A stretch of DNA of 64,000 nucleotides from Streptomyces sp. NBC_00178. GTDB taxonomy: Bacteria > Actinomycetota > Actinomycetes > Streptomycetales > Streptomycetaceae. The translations under genes and the position numbers were made by a program. The first letter of the stretch is position 1. Each line of letters starts with the position of its first letter. The stretch lies in contig NZ_CP108143.1 in NCBI RefSeq assembly GCF_036206005.1, forward strand, positions 2,728,001 through 2,792,000. Reading direction: 5' to 3'. The notes under the pieces were generated by a model, which saw only the letters and a list, made by a program, of their open reading frames with translations, had not been told where the DNA came from and searched no databases. Below, piece after piece: positions 8,050 through 18,007 of this stretch.

Positions 8050-8085
8050 GAAGAAGCCCCCTCGCGGAAGCGAGGGGGCTTCTTC
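8050..8085 (+). terminator. Hairpin terminator after tRNA-Lys copy 1
   Basis: A perfect 15-bp inverted repeat GAAGAAGCCCCCTCG / CGAGGGGGCTTCTTC (8050-8064 and 8071-8085) with a GGAA tetraloop if one more C-G pair forms. It begins 6 nt after the tRNA and ends the tRNA transcript. Confidence 0.9.
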
Positions 8086-8322
8086 GTGCGCCCGGCACGG
8101 GCCCCGGACCGGTCGAGGGCCCCGATGTCCGGATACGTCGGCATCGGGCCGGGCCGTCGCGTGCGCGGGGCCGGGACCATCGCGCGACCAGGCCCTTTTG
8201 TCTGCCCCGACGGACGTTGACGCGTAGGCAAGATCACTCCGCTAATGGACTCCGGCCGCAGCAGGATCGCCGCCGAACCTTCACGAGTTCGTTGCTTCGC
8301 GTGTTGACAGGAGAGCCGGACA

Positions 8323-11300
8323 TTGCGCGCTTTACGTATATCCCGCCCGCCCTTCGGGCGGGTACTGGTCACCTGGACGGCGGCGCTCGGCGCAGCCGCG
8401 GTGGCGGTGCTGGGAGTCCAGACACCGTCCTGGGCCCAGAACCCCTCACCCCCGGCCGCGACTGCGGCCACAGCCACCGCGGCGGGTGACGCAGAGGTGC
8501 CCTTCGAGGCGGCCTGCGGCGCCGCGAAGAAGGGCGAGGCCACCTGTTTCGCCCTGCGGCGCACCGATGTGCAGCCGTCGAAGGGCCTGCGGACGGCGAC
8601 TGCACCGGGCGGCTTCGGACCGGCCGACCTGCGTTCGGCCTACAACCTGCCCGACGACGGCGGTGCGGGGCAGACCATCGCCGTCGTCGACGCGTTCGAC
8701 GATCCGACCGCCGAGGACGACCTGGCGGTCTACCGCGAGCAGTACGGCCTGCCCGCGTGCACCACGGACAACGGCTGCTTCCGGAAGGTCGACCAGCGCG
8801 GCGGCACCGGCTATCCGCAGCCCGACCCCGACTGGGCCGGGGAGATATCGCTCGACCTCGACATGGTCTCCGCGATCGCCCCGAACGCTCACATCCTGCT
8901 CGTCGAGGCCGACAGCCCCACCTTCGAGGACCTCGGCGCCGCCGTGGACCAGGCGGTGGAGCTGGGCGCCGGGTTCGTCTCCAATTCCTACGGGACCGAC
9001 TACCGCTCCGGCAGCGGTGAGGACCCCTCCGACTCGACTGAGTTGGAGGCCCACTACGACCACCCCGGCGTGGCGATGGTCGCCTCCTCCGGCGACTTCG
9101 GACACGGCGTGTCCTACCCGGCCGCGTCGCCGCACGTGACCGCCGTGGGCGGCACCTCGCTGACCGCCGACAGCGGCACCGAGCGGGGCTGGTCCGAGAC
9201 CGTCTGGGACGGCGCCGGGTCGGGATGCTCGCTCTACCAGCCGAAGCCGGCCTTCCAGAAGGACACCGGCTGCGAGAACCGGGCGGTCGCCGACGTCGCC
9301 GCGGTCGCCGACCCCGCCACCCCCGTCGCCGTGTACCAGACGTACGGTGCCGGCGGCTGGGCGCAGTACGGCGGCACGAGCGCCGGCGCCCCCATCATCG
9401 CCGCGGTCTACGCGAACGCCGGCACCCCTGCCGGCGGGACCTACCCCAACTCCTATCCCTACGACGCGGGTTCCGGCCTGAACGACGTGACCGGGGGCAG
9501 CAACGGCACCTGCGCCCCGGCCTACCTGTGCTCGGGCGCCGTCGGATACGACGGCCCGACGGGCCTGGGCACCCCCGACGGCCTGCGTGCCTTCCGCGCC
9601 GGCCCGCACGGGACGCTGTCCGGCACCGTGACCGACCGGTCCACGGGCACGCCGCTCGCGGGTGCCGTGGTCAGCACCGGTGACGGCGTCGCCACCCGCA
9701 GCGGAGCCGACGGGGGTTACACCCTCGACGTCCCGGTGGGCACGCACGACGTGACCGCCGACGCCTACGGCTACGCCACCGGCACCGCCGAGGACGTGGC
9801 CGTCACCGACGGCACCACGCTGGAACGGGACTTCGCGCTGGCCCCCGTACCGAGTCAGCCGGTCTCCGGCAAGGTCACCGACGGCTCGGGGCACGACTGG
9901 CCGCTGTACGCGAGGATCACCGTGAGCGGGGTCCCCGGAGGTCCGGTGTGGACCGACCCGGCCACCGGCGCGTTCACGCTGAGCCTCCCGCAGGGGCACG
10001 CCTACACGCTGCGCGCGGAGGCCTACCTGCCCGGCTACACGCCCGTGACCAGGACCGTCACGGTCGGCGACGCGCCCCAGTCGCTGAAGGTGCCGCTGTC
10101 GGCCGATCCCTGGAAGGCCACCGCGCCCGGCTACGCCGTGCACCTGGCGGGACCCACCGAGCACTTCGCCGCCACCGACTCGGCCCCCCAGGGCTGGAAG
10201 GTCGTCAACGCCGACGGCACCGAGGGCGGCTGGGCGTTCGACGACCCGGGCGGGCAGGGCAACCAGACCGGCGGTGACGGCGCCTTCGCCGTCGCCGACA
10301 ACGCCACGATCGGGTCGCCCTTCGACTCCCAGCTGATCAGCCCCGCCTTCGACCTCACCGGTACGGCCGATCCCGAACTCGCCTTCGGCGCCATGTACTG
10401 GGCGGCCGGGGACGACGCGATCTCGGCCGACGCCAGTTCCGACGGCGGAGCCACCTGGAAGACCGTGTGGAGGACGACGGCGGGCTTCGCGGACCACGCG
10501 AGGATCGAGGTCCCGCTCACCGGCTTCGCCGGGGAGCCGGACGTCCGGGTGCGCTTCCACTTCGTCACCCAGTTCGCGTGGTGGTGGGGCATCGACGACG
10601 TCTTCGTCGGCAACCGCGACTACGCCCCGACGCCCGGCGGTCTCGTCACCGGCACGGTGACCGACGCCAACACGGGCAAGGGCCTGGCCGGCGCCACCGT
10701 CACCGCGAAGGACGACCCGAAGGTGACCACGACCACGGTCGCCACCCCCGGCGACCCCGCGCTCGACGACGGCCTCTACCTCCTGTTCTCGCCGGGTACG
10801 GGCAGGCATGACGTCACCGCGGCAAGGCCCCGCTACACACAGCTCACGAAGACCGTGGCCGTCGCCGCGGACAGTGCCGTCCCGGTCTCCTTCAAGCTCA
10901 GGGCCGGGCAGCTGACGGTGAACCCGGAATCCGTCGGCGCCACCGTCGGATGGGGGAAGTCGGCCGCCCGGAACCTGACGGTGAAGAACACCGGCGGCGC
11001 GCCCGTATCGGTCACCGTGGGCGAGCGGTCGGGCGGTTTCCACCCCCAGTCCGCGGGAGCCGGCGCTCCGCTGCAGACCGTCAAGGGGAAGTTCTCCCCG
11101 TACGCGAGCAAGAAGGGCACGGCACCGGCCCGGCGGACGCCCGCCGCCCCCTCCGGCTCCGCCTGGCAGAGCGCGCCCGACCTCCCGGAGACGGTCCTCG
11201 GCAACGCGGTCGGCACCCACGAGGGCAAGGTGTACTCCGCCTTCGGGTTCGACGGACGCGGCGTCACCGGCAAGATGTTCGTCCTGGACCCGGTCGTCGG

Positions 11301-12486
11301 CACCTGGACGGAGGCGGCCGCGGCGGCCGACGGCCGGGAGGCGCCCTCGGGCCAGTTCGTCGACGGCAGGTTCTATGCCGTCGGCGGCTGGCGCGCGGAC
11401 GGCACCACCGACCCCGAGCTGGAGATCTACGATCCCGGCACCGACACCTGGACCACCGGGGCACCGGCCCCCGTGGCCTACGCGGGGCAGGGCAACGCGG
11501 CGCTCGACGGCAAGCTCTACACCGTGGGCGGCTGCGACGTCGGCTGCGGCACCGTCGAGGCGTACGCCTACGACCCCGGCGCCGACACCTGGTCCCGGAT
11601 CGCCGACTACCCGGAGCGGACCTCCTGGGAGTCCTGCGCCGGTGTCAACGGCAAGCTGTACTGCGCCGGGGGCAACGCCGACTCCGTCGGCGAGAGCGAC
11701 CACGCCTACGTCTACGACCCGGGCGCCGACTCCTGGACGGCGCTTCCCGACCTCCCCATCCCGCTGTGGAGTTCGTCCTACGCCGCGGCCGGCGACCAGC
11801 TCGTGATGTCGAGCGGTATCACCCACGAGGCGATCACCAACCAGGGCTTCGCCTTCGACCCGGAGGCCGGTGCCTGGTCCGCACTGCCCAACGCCGACCT
11901 GGCGACGTACCGCGGCGGCGCGGGCCTCGGCCTCTACAAGGTCGGCGGCGGAAGCGCGCCGTACACCCCCAGCAAGACCGTGGAGCTGCTGCCGGGTTAC
12001 GACCAGGGCGGGGAGACCGACGTCACCTGGCTGAGCACGGATGCCAAGCGGTTCACGCTGCAGCCGGGGGCGAGTGCGACGGTGGCCGTCACGCTGGACG
12101 CCTCGGTGCCCGAGGTCGCCCAGCCGGGTGACTTCACCGCCGTGCTGACGCTCGACAACGACACCCCGTACGGGATGCGGAAGCTCCCGGTGTCGCTGCA
12201 CGTCGACCCGCCGAAGACCTGGGGCAAGATCACCGGGACGATCCGCGGTGTCCAGAGCGACGGCACCACCAAGCCGCTCGCCGGCGCGACCGTCGAGATC
12301 ACCAGCTGGGCGGCGGGCTACTCCCTCCGGACGGCTGCCGACGGCACGTACTCCCTGTGGCTGGACGCCCGGAACAACCCGCTGCAGGTCATCGTCGCCA
12401 AGGACGGCTACCGGCCGGTGGCCACCACCCTGAAGATCACGAAGGGGGCGGTCGTCACCGGCGACTTCACTCTGAAGAAGCAGTAG
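8323..12486 (+). CDS. Secreted S53 (sedolisin-like) protease with carboxypeptidase-regulatory-like and kelch domains
   Basis: 1387 aa. TTG start at 8323 with AGGAGAG 7 nt upstream and a signal peptide to about residue 38 (PSWAQ). The S53 triad is clear: Glu174 and Asp178 in GEISLDLDM, oxyanion Asp258 in ASSGDFG, Ser353 in GGTSAGAPI. The domain begins at GPADLRSAYNLP near residue 99, so only about 60 residues lie between signal peptide and catalytic domain. The usual long pro-kumamolisin prodomain is missing. After about residue 432 come carboxypeptidase-regulatory-like beta-sandwiches (LSGTVTDRSTGTPLAGA), a MAM-like region (about 600-765), kelch repeats (about 945-1240, GKLYTVGG, NGKLYCAGG) and a final regulatory-like domain. 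It is likely an exported or surface protease. A paralogue lies tail-to-tail at 12572-16459. Confidence 0.88.
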   Translation: MRALRISRPPFGRVLVTWTAALGAAAVAVLGVQTPSWAQNPSPPAATAATATAAGDAEVPFEAACGAAKKGEATCFALRRTDVQPSKGLRTATAPGGFGPADLRSAYNLPDDGGAGQTIAVVDAFDDPTAEDDLAVYREQYGLPACTTDNGCFRKVDQRGGTGYPQPDPDWAGEISLDLDMVSAIAPNAHILLVEADSPTFEDLGAAVDQAVELGAGFVSNSYGTDYRSGSGEDPSDSTELEAHYDHPGVAMVASSGDFGHGVSYPAASPHVTAVGGTSLTADSGTERGWSETVWDGAGSGCSLYQPKPAFQKDTGCENRAVADVAAVADPATPVAVYQTYGAGGWAQYGGTSAGAPIIAAVYANAGTPAGGTYPNSYPYDAGSGLNDVTGGSNGTCAPAYLCSGAVGYDGPTGLGTPDGLRAFRAGPHGTLSGTVTDRSTGTPLAGAVVSTGDGVATRSGADGGYTLDVPVGTHDVTADAYGYATGTAEDVAVTDGTTLERDFALAPVPSQPVSGKVTDGSGHDWPLYARITVSGVPGGPVWTDPATGAFTLSLPQGHAYTLRAEAYLPGYTPVTRTVTVGDAPQSLKVPLSADPWKATAPGYAVHLAGPTEHFAATDSAPQGWKVVNADGTEGGWAFDDPGGQGNQTGGDGAFAVADNATIGSPFDSQLISPAFDLTGTADPELAFGAMYWAAGDDAISADASSDGGATWKTVWRTTAGFADHARIEVPLTGFAGEPDVRVRFHFVTQFAWWWGIDDVFVGNRDYAPTPGGLVTGTVTDANTGKGLAGATVTAKDDPKVTTTTVATPGDPALDDGLYLLFSPGTGRHDVTAARPRYTQLTKTVAVAADSAVPVSFKLRAGQLTVNPESVGATVGWGKSAARNLTVKNTGGAPVSVTVGERSGGFHPQSAGAGAPLQTVKGKFSPYASKKGTAPARRTPAAPSGSAWQSAPDLPETVLGNAVGTHEGKVYSAFGFDGRGVTGKMFVLDPVVGTWTEAAAAADGREAPSGQFVDGRFYAVGGWRADGTTDPELEIYDPGTDTWTTGAPAPVAYAGQGNAALDGKLYTVGGCDVGCGTVEAYAYDPGADTWSRIADYPERTSWESCAGVNGKLYCAGGNADSVGESDHAYVYDPGADSWTALPDLPIPLWSSSYAAAGDQLVMSSGITHEAITNQGFAFDPEAGAWSALPNADLATYRGGAGLGLYKVGGGSAPYTPSKTVELLPGYDQGGETDVTWLSTDAKRFTLQPGASATVAVTLDASVPEVAQPGDFTAVLTLDNDTPYGMRKLPVSLHVDPPKTWGKITGTIRGVQSDGTTKPLAGATVEITSWAAGYSLRTAADGTYSLWLDARNNPLQVIVAKDGYRPVATTLKITKGAVVTGDFTLKKQ

Positions 12487-12501
12487 CCACCGGAACGGGC
12501 G

Positions 12502-12534
12502 GGGCGGGCCGGTCCCCTCGGGACCGGCCCGCCC
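12502..12534. terminator. Bidirectional hairpin between the two convergent S53 genes
   Basis: GGGCGGGCCGGTCCC (12502-12516) and its exact complement (12520-12534) separated by CTC. It sits in the 85-bp gap between the two stop codons and can serve both transcripts. Confidence 0.85.
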
Positions 12535-12571
12535 TGTTGTGCCGAGGGCAGGTCCGAGGGGACCGGCCTCG

Positions 12572-15500
12572 TCAGTGCCCGTGCCGGCCGGTGGTCACCT
12601 TCATCGTGACCGTGACGGGGGCGAGCGGGTAGGGCGTGTCGTGCGTCGCACCGAGCGCGGCACGGTACGTGCCGGCCTTCCTCGTCGCTGCCGTCGCGGC
12701 GTCCAGCACGGTCTCGACCGTGACCGAGGAGTGCGCGGGGACCGTGACCTTCTTCGCGCTGACGCCCAGCCAGCGGACGTCCGTGGAACCGGGCAGCGCG
12801 TATCCGGGCAGGTACTCGGCGGTGGTGACGCCATTGGAGCTGCCGTTGCCCGTGCTGCCGCCGACCTTGTAGAGGCCGGCGCCCGCGCCGCCGCGGTAGA
12901 CGGGGGTGCCGCTCCCGGGCAGCGGCGTCCAGGCGTCGGTGTCCGGGTCGTAGGCGAAGCCCCGGCCGGTGACCGACGCGGCGGCCGCGCTGCCGGTGGA
13001 GCCGCCGGACACCAGCAGCAGGTCGTTCGCCGTCGTGTACGCCGAGCCCCACAGTCCGACCGGGAGGGCGGCCGCCGGCGACCAGGTGTCGGTGGCCGGG
13101 TCGTAGGAGTAGGCGCTGTCCACGACGCCGGTGCCGGGGGTCTGGCCGCCGGCACAGACCACGTGCCCGTCGACCCCTCCGCAGGCCAGGTAGGCGATGG
13201 GCAGGGGGTACGGCGCCAGGGTCCGCCAGCTGTCGGACGCGACGTCGTAGGCCTGGGCCCGGGTCACGCCACAGCTGTCGGCGCAGCCGCCGATCATGTA
13301 GAGCCGGCCGTCGAGCACCGCGCTGCCGGACAGCGAGTAGGCGGCGGGTGCCGCGGCGCGCGAGGACCAGGTGTCGGTGGCCGGGTCGTAGACGGCGACC
13401 TCCCGGACGTTCGCGCCGGAGTCGTTCTTGCCTCCGGCCACGTACCACTTGCCGTCGATGAAGCCGTGGACGGTGCCGCGGCGGGCCTCGGGCGCGGGGG
13501 CCAGTTCCTTCCACGCGGCGCCCTCGCCTGCCGCGGGGTCGTACGCGTGCAGCTGCCGCTGCACCGTGTCGTCGCCCTCCATGCCGAAGCCGCTGTAGAC
13601 GATGCCCCGGTAGGTGTCCACGGCGTTGTCGATGATGCCGTAGGGCAGGCCCGGGAGGGACTGCCAGGTGTCGCCGGGCGGCGGACCGGTGACGGCCTCG
13701 GTGGCCTCGTGGAGGGTGACGGTGGCCGCCGCGCCTCCGGTGTTGCGCAGGGTCACCTTCTGCCGGACGGTGTGGCCGGACCGTACGGTCCGCTCGATCG
13801 TGCCGGGAGAGACCTTGATGCGCCCGGCCTCCAGGGAGAGCACCTGGTGAACGGTCCGGTCGCGGACGACGCGGACCTTCTCGGTGCGGTCGGAGTAGAG
13901 GTGCCGTGCCCCCGTCAGGGGTTGCACGGCGCTGCGTGCGGCGTCACCGGTGGGGGCGAACAGCCAGAAGAAGCCGTCGTCGAGGCCGGGGTCGGCGGGT
14001 GTGGCCGCGGAGACGGCGGGCCTCGGGGAGCTTCCCTCCACGCCGGTCACCCGGACGCCGTCGACCGGGTCGGAGGTGTTGGCGTCGACGGTACGGCCGA
14101 CGACGAGCCCTCCGGGCACCGCGTCGTAGGTGCGGTCACCGACGAACACGTTGTCCACCGCCCACAGCCAGCCGAAGCTGCCGGTGAAGTGGAAACGCAG
14201 CCGGACGTCGGCCAGGCCCGCGTATCCGGTGAGGGGGATCTCCACGCGCGCGGGGCCGGCGACGGAGTCTGCGGAGTGCTTCCAGACGCTCGTCCAGGAG
14301 CGGCCGTGGTCGGTGCTGACGTCGACGGACGCGGACTGCTCCTCGTAGCCGCGGTAGTCGGTGTCGAACGCGACGTACGGGACGGTCCGGCCCGTCAGGT
14401 CGTATGCGGGGCTGAGGAGTTGGGAGTCCTGCGTGACATCGGAGCCGTAATGGTCGCTGTCGGCGACGGCGAACGCGCCGTCACCGCCCGTGGTGTTGCC
14501 ACGCCCGGCGGGATCGTCGAAGACCCAGCCGCCCGTGGTGCCCTCGGCGTTGGACACGCTCCAGCCGCCGGGGGCGGAGACGGCCGAGGCGAACGGTTCG
14601 GTGCTGCCGGACCGCTTCACCTCGTAGCCGGGGGCGGTGGCCGTCCCGGCGTCCACCGGGACACCGATGTCCAGGGTGCGCGAGGTGCGGCCGAGTTCGA
14701 CCGTCCGGCTCGCGGCCTGGTAGCCGGGGTAGGCACTGGCGACGCGGAGCGTGTAGTGGTGGTCGACCGGGAGCGAGACCTCGTAGCGGCCGGTCCTGGG
14801 ATCGGTCCACACCGGGGCCTGGGGAGCACCGTCCACGGTGATCGAGGCGTAGAGCGGCCAGCCGTGCCCGGAGGCGTCGGTGACGGTCCCGGACACGGTC
14901 CTGCTCGGCACCGTGTGGATGGCCAGGTCGCGGGTGAGGACGTCGCCGTCGTCGACCGTGACCCCTCCGACGCGGAGGGTGCCGTAGCCGTACGCGTCCA
15001 CGGTGACGTCGTGCTTCCCGGCCGGGAGGGTGAGCGCGTAGCGGCCCTGGCCGTCGGTGTCGGTGCGGTAGTCGGAACCGGCGGTGACGGACGCGCCGGC
15101 GACGGCCTTGCCGGTGCGGCTGTCGGTGACGGTGCCGGACAGGCGGCCGTGCGGGCCCATGCGGAAGGCGTCGAGGCCGTTGGGGGTGCCCAGGCCGGTC
15201 GGACCGTCGTAACCGGTGCCGGCGGCACACAGATAGGCGGGAGCGCAGGTGCCGTTGGAGCCCGCCGTCACGTCGTTGAGCGCAGGGCCGTCAGCGGCGT
15301 AGGGGTAGGTGTTGGGCTCGCTCCCCTCGGCCGGGCGGCCCGCGGTGGCGTAGACCCCCGCGATCAGCGGCGCGGAGGCGCTGGTGCCGCCGTACACGTT
15401 CCAGCCGGTGGAGCCGAAGCTGTTGTAGACGGCGACGCCGGTGGCGGGGTCGGCGACGGCGGAGACGTCGGCGACGGTCCGCTTCTCGCAGCCGGTGTCC

Positions 15501-16459
15501 TTCTGGAAGGCGGGCTTGGGCAGGTAGCGGGAGCACCCCGACCCGGCGCCGTAGCCGTCGTGCGACCAGACCGACTCGGACCAGCCGCGGGCCGCACCGG
15601 TGTCACGGCGCAGCGTGGTGCCGCCCACGGCGGTGACGTGGGGCGACGCGGCGGGGAACGACACTCCGTGGTTGTCGTCGCCGGACGAGGCGACCACCGC
15701 CACTCCGGGATGGTCGTAGTAGGAGTCCCACGCGGTCACCGCGGGGTCCTCCTCGAACAGGGAGTAGCGGGTGCCGTAGGAGTTGGAGACCACGTCCGCG
15801 CCGAGGGCGACTGCCTGCTGGACGGCGGCGCCGAGGTTCTCGATCTCGGGGCCGTCGGCCTCCACCAGCAGCAGGCGGGCGTCGGGAGCCGCCGCGGACA
15901 CCATGTCGAGGTCGAGCGCGGCCTCTCCGGCCCAGCCCTCGTCGGGCTCGGGGTACGACGTCCCGCCGCGCTGGTCGACCTTGGTGAAGCAGCCGTCGGC
16001 GCCGGTGCAGGCCGGCAGGCCGTACTGCGCCCGGTAGACCGCCAGGTCCTCCTCGGCCTTGGGGGCGTCATGGGCGACGACGACGGCGACGGTCAGTCCG
16101 GTGCCCCCGCCCGTGGGCAGGCCGTAGGCGTCGCGGAGGTCCGCGGGGCCGTATCCGGCGGGGTCCTGTCCGGCCGCACCGAAAGCCGTCCCGCTCTGCA
16201 CGTCCGTGCGGCGCACGGCGAAGCAACTCGCCTCACCGGCCGCGGGGGTGCCGCACAGCGGTTGCGTCTCCACCCGGTCGCGCCCCGTGGGAGGGGCCGC
16301 TTCGACAACGTTGTCCACGGTGGTCCGTGCTTCTGCGGGCGACGGCACCACGCATGTGGTGACGACGGCGGCGCAGAGGGCCGCGGCTGTGGCCACGGCC
16401 CGTCCGGAGGTTCTCAACGACCTCCAACGGGCACCGGCGTCAATGACTGGTATGCGCAC
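12572..16459 (-). CDS. Secreted S53 (sedolisin-like)-kelch protease, paralogue of 8323-12486
   Basis: 1295 aa from GTG at 16459 (GAAGGAG 6-7 nt upstream) with a signal peptide ending near SPAEA. Catalytic residues are conserved: GEAALDLDM (Glu, Asp), ASSGDDNHG (Asp) and GGTSASAPLI (Ser). The order of modules matches the first paralogue: S53 domain, regulatory-like sandwiches (LSGTVTDSRTGKAVAGA), MAM-like segment (WVFDDPAGRGNTTGGDGAFAVAD), a third regulatory-like domain and kelch repeats (GKWYVAGG, GRLYMIGG, VVCAGG). It differs at the C-terminus: it stops after the post-kelch sandwich (KVTTGRHGH) and lacks the last regulatory-like domain of its partner. It too lacks a long activation prodomain. 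Divergence is high enough that this is an old duplication. Confidence 0.88.
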   Translation of the reverse strand: MRIPVIDAGARWRSLRTSGRAVATAAALCAAVVTTCVVPSPAEARTTVDNVVEAAPPTGRDRVETQPLCGTPAAGEASCFAVRRTDVQSGTAFGAAGQDPAGYGPADLRDAYGLPTGGGTGLTVAVVVAHDAPKAEEDLAVYRAQYGLPACTGADGCFTKVDQRGGTSYPEPDEGWAGEAALDLDMVSAAAPDARLLLVEADGPEIENLGAAVQQAVALGADVVSNSYGTRYSLFEEDPAVTAWDSYYDHPGVAVVASSGDDNHGVSFPAASPHVTAVGGTTLRRDTGAARGWSESVWSHDGYGAGSGCSRYLPKPAFQKDTGCEKRTVADVSAVADPATGVAVYNSFGSTGWNVYGGTSASAPLIAGVYATAGRPAEGSEPNTYPYAADGPALNDVTAGSNGTCAPAYLCAAGTGYDGPTGLGTPNGLDAFRMGPHGRLSGTVTDSRTGKAVAGASVTAGSDYRTDTDGQGRYALTLPAGKHDVTVDAYGYGTLRVGGVTVDDGDVLTRDLAIHTVPSRTVSGTVTDASGHGWPLYASITVDGAPQAPVWTDPRTGRYEVSLPVDHHYTLRVASAYPGYQAASRTVELGRTSRTLDIGVPVDAGTATAPGYEVKRSGSTEPFASAVSAPGGWSVSNAEGTTGGWVFDDPAGRGNTTGGDGAFAVADSDHYGSDVTQDSQLLSPAYDLTGRTVPYVAFDTDYRGYEEQSASVDVSTDHGRSWTSVWKHSADSVAGPARVEIPLTGYAGLADVRLRFHFTGSFGWLWAVDNVFVGDRTYDAVPGGLVVGRTVDANTSDPVDGVRVTGVEGSSPRPAVSAATPADPGLDDGFFWLFAPTGDAARSAVQPLTGARHLYSDRTEKVRVVRDRTVHQVLSLEAGRIKVSPGTIERTVRSGHTVRQKVTLRNTGGAAATVTLHEATEAVTGPPPGDTWQSLPGLPYGIIDNAVDTYRGIVYSGFGMEGDDTVQRQLHAYDPAAGEGAAWKELAPAPEARRGTVHGFIDGKWYVAGGKNDSGANVREVAVYDPATDTWSSRAAAPAAYSLSGSAVLDGRLYMIGGCADSCGVTRAQAYDVASDSWRTLAPYPLPIAYLACGGVDGHVVCAGGQTPGTGVVDSAYSYDPATDTWSPAAALPVGLWGSAYTTANDLLLVSGGSTGSAAAASVTGRGFAYDPDTDAWTPLPGSGTPVYRGGAGAGLYKVGGSTGNGSSNGVTTAEYLPGYALPGSTDVRWLGVSAKKVTVPAHSSVTVETVLDAATAATRKAGTYRAALGATHDTPYPLAPVTVTMKVTTGRHGH

Positions 16460-16765
16460 CTGTGACTCCTTCTTCCCGCCGGGGTCTCCGGCGGGGCGTT
16501 CCGCGCAGCGATCATGCGCTTGCTGCGCGGATGGTAACGGAGTCGGATCACAGGAACTTTGCCGCGAGCGGAGTCGCCTCCGCCCACCCAAGTGAGGTGT
16601 TTTCGCAGGTGGGTGACGACGCGCGCGGGCACGGCGGCCCCGAGGCGGGGGAGGGCCGGAGCGCCACGGCTCCCGGCTGCCGCAGCAGGGTGTGCCGCCC
16701 GGACGGCCGGGCGGCCTCGTCGGCCGGGCGGGCGAGGCCGTCGGCAACCACCGGCGGGTCGTGGT
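16460..16765. promoter_or_regulatory. Gap upstream of the second S53 gene
   Basis: 306 bp. It should hold the minus-strand promoter of the S53 gene, with an AT-richer patch about 16515-16565, plus the terminator of the M6 gene. No operator was recognised. Confidence 0.3.
16694..16715 (-). terminator. Hairpin after the M6 protease gene
   Basis: GCCGCCCGG / CCGGGCGGC (16694-16702, 16707-16715) around an ACGG loop, about 50 nt past the stop codon of the minus-strand M6 gene. GC-only stems are common by chance in this DNA. Confidence 0.5.
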
Positions 16766-18007
16766 TCAGACGCCGGTGGTGACCCGGACCGTCCACGCTC
16801 CCGACTTCGTCCGGTCGGTGACCTCGACGCGGACGCGCTCCCCCGGCACGGAGTAACGCTCGCCCTCCCGCAGGGGGGCGTCCGCGAGAGGCGGGTAGAC
16901 CGACCGGTCCCAGCAGGCGTCGGAGCGGGGGTGGGTGTCCAGTACCTCGACCGGCCCGCCGCCGGAGGGCGTGGCGTTGCGGATGCGGTAGATCAGCACC
17001 CCCTCGGTGCAGGTGGTCAGGTCGTTGCCGGTCGCGCTGCGGGCCTCGATGGCCAGGGCGGTGTCCGGGCCGGTCCTGATGACGGCGAGCCGGGTGCCGA
17101 GGGACGCGCCGGGCACGGGCACCTCGGCCATCGGTTCCAGGGTGAGGTCGGCGGCGCCCTGCACGCAGACGACCTGCTCGCCGCCGAGCCATCCGAGCTT
17201 CCACTTGTGCCAGCCGAACAGCTCGGGCGAGAGGCCGAACTGGCTGCCCATCACGTCCCAGTCGCCGACGTAGGTGTCCCAGTCGCCCTTGCCGTCCTCG
17301 GGCCGGTGGTAGAGGTCGGCCAGGTCGAAGACGTGCCCGGTCTCGTGCGCGAGGACGTTGCGGTCCGGGGGGTGTTCCTCGAAGACGGTGACCACGCGCC
17401 GGATGTCCGTGCCGTCGGCGCGCAGCGGCCGGTCGAAGTTGACGACCTTCGTGGCGTCGGAGTCGACTCCCGGCGCGTCCGGGTCGGCCACGAGGTAGAC
17501 GATGTCGTAGTCCGAGAAGTCGACCCGCGGGTCGGCCGCGGCGATCGCGTCCCGCAGATAGGCGCTGCGCCGCTCGGAGCCCCAGTCCCGCTGTATGCCG
17601 TACCAGGTGGAGGGGCGCGGCATGCGGATCCACCGGTGCTGGGGATGCGCCCGCAGCTCGAACTTCCCGTACGAGGCGCGCTCGAAGAAGCGGGTGGTCG
17701 AGGGGAAGTAGTCGGCCGCCAGCACGTCCGGGGGCACCGCCGGCTCGGAGTCCGGGAACGACAGGAAGACCATGACCGCGTCGAGGGCGTGGTCGGGACG
17801 GACGTAGGAGCCGTTCCACGTGTCGAGGCCGAGCGAGTGGTGGGCTCCGGTCCTGGGCAGCGCACAGGGTCCCGCGTCACGCGAGGCCGCCACGGCGGGG
17901 CCGGCCACGAGTCCGGTGGCGGCGAGCGCCAGGAGGGAGGTGAAGGCCGCCGCAGCGCTGCGCAGGCTCGGCCTTCCCACTCCCCCGGGTCCGTGCTGAC
18001 GCGGCAC
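16766..18007 (-). CDS. Secreted M6-family (immune inhibitor A-like) metalloprotease
   Basis: 413 aa. The GTG at 18007 is chosen because GGAGGT lies 5 nt upstream and a signal peptide follows (hydrophobic LLALAATGLVAGPAVAA). The zinc site HETGHVFDLADLYH (HExxH) and the downstream GDWDVMGSQF Met-turn-like segment match M6 metalloproteases, and DYDIVYLVAD and WYGIQRDWGSERR are typical of the family. The protein lacks the large C-terminal MAM region of InhA, so it is the short actinobacterial form. It would be secreted. It stands next to the two S53 genes, giving three exported proteases in 10 kb. Confidence 0.85.
   Translation of the reverse strand: MPRQHGPGGVGRPSLRSAAAAFTSLLALAATGLVAGPAVAASRDAGPCALPRTGAHHSLGLDTWNGSYVRPDHALDAVMVFLSFPDSEPAVPPDVLAADYFPSTTRFFERASYGKFELRAHPQHRWIRMPRPSTWYGIQRDWGSERRSAYLRDAIAAADPRVDFSDYDIVYLVADPDAPGVDSDATKVVNFDRPLRADGTDIRRVVTVFEEHPPDRNVLAHETGHVFDLADLYHRPEDGKGDWDTYVGDWDVMGSQFGLSPELFGWHKWKLGWLGGEQVVCVQGAADLTLEPMAEVPVPGASLGTRLAVIRTGPDTALAIEARSATGNDLTTCTEGVLIYRIRNATPSGGGPVEVLDTHPRSDACWDRSVYPPLADAPLREGERYSVPGERVRVEVTDRTKSGAWTVRVTTGV

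Noticed and set aside
8446-12201. 1251-residue minus-strand frame opposite the first S53 gene
   Set aside because: Gly/Val/Arg-rich shadow with no domain, no signal and no ribosome site; the plus-strand product has a full protease triad.
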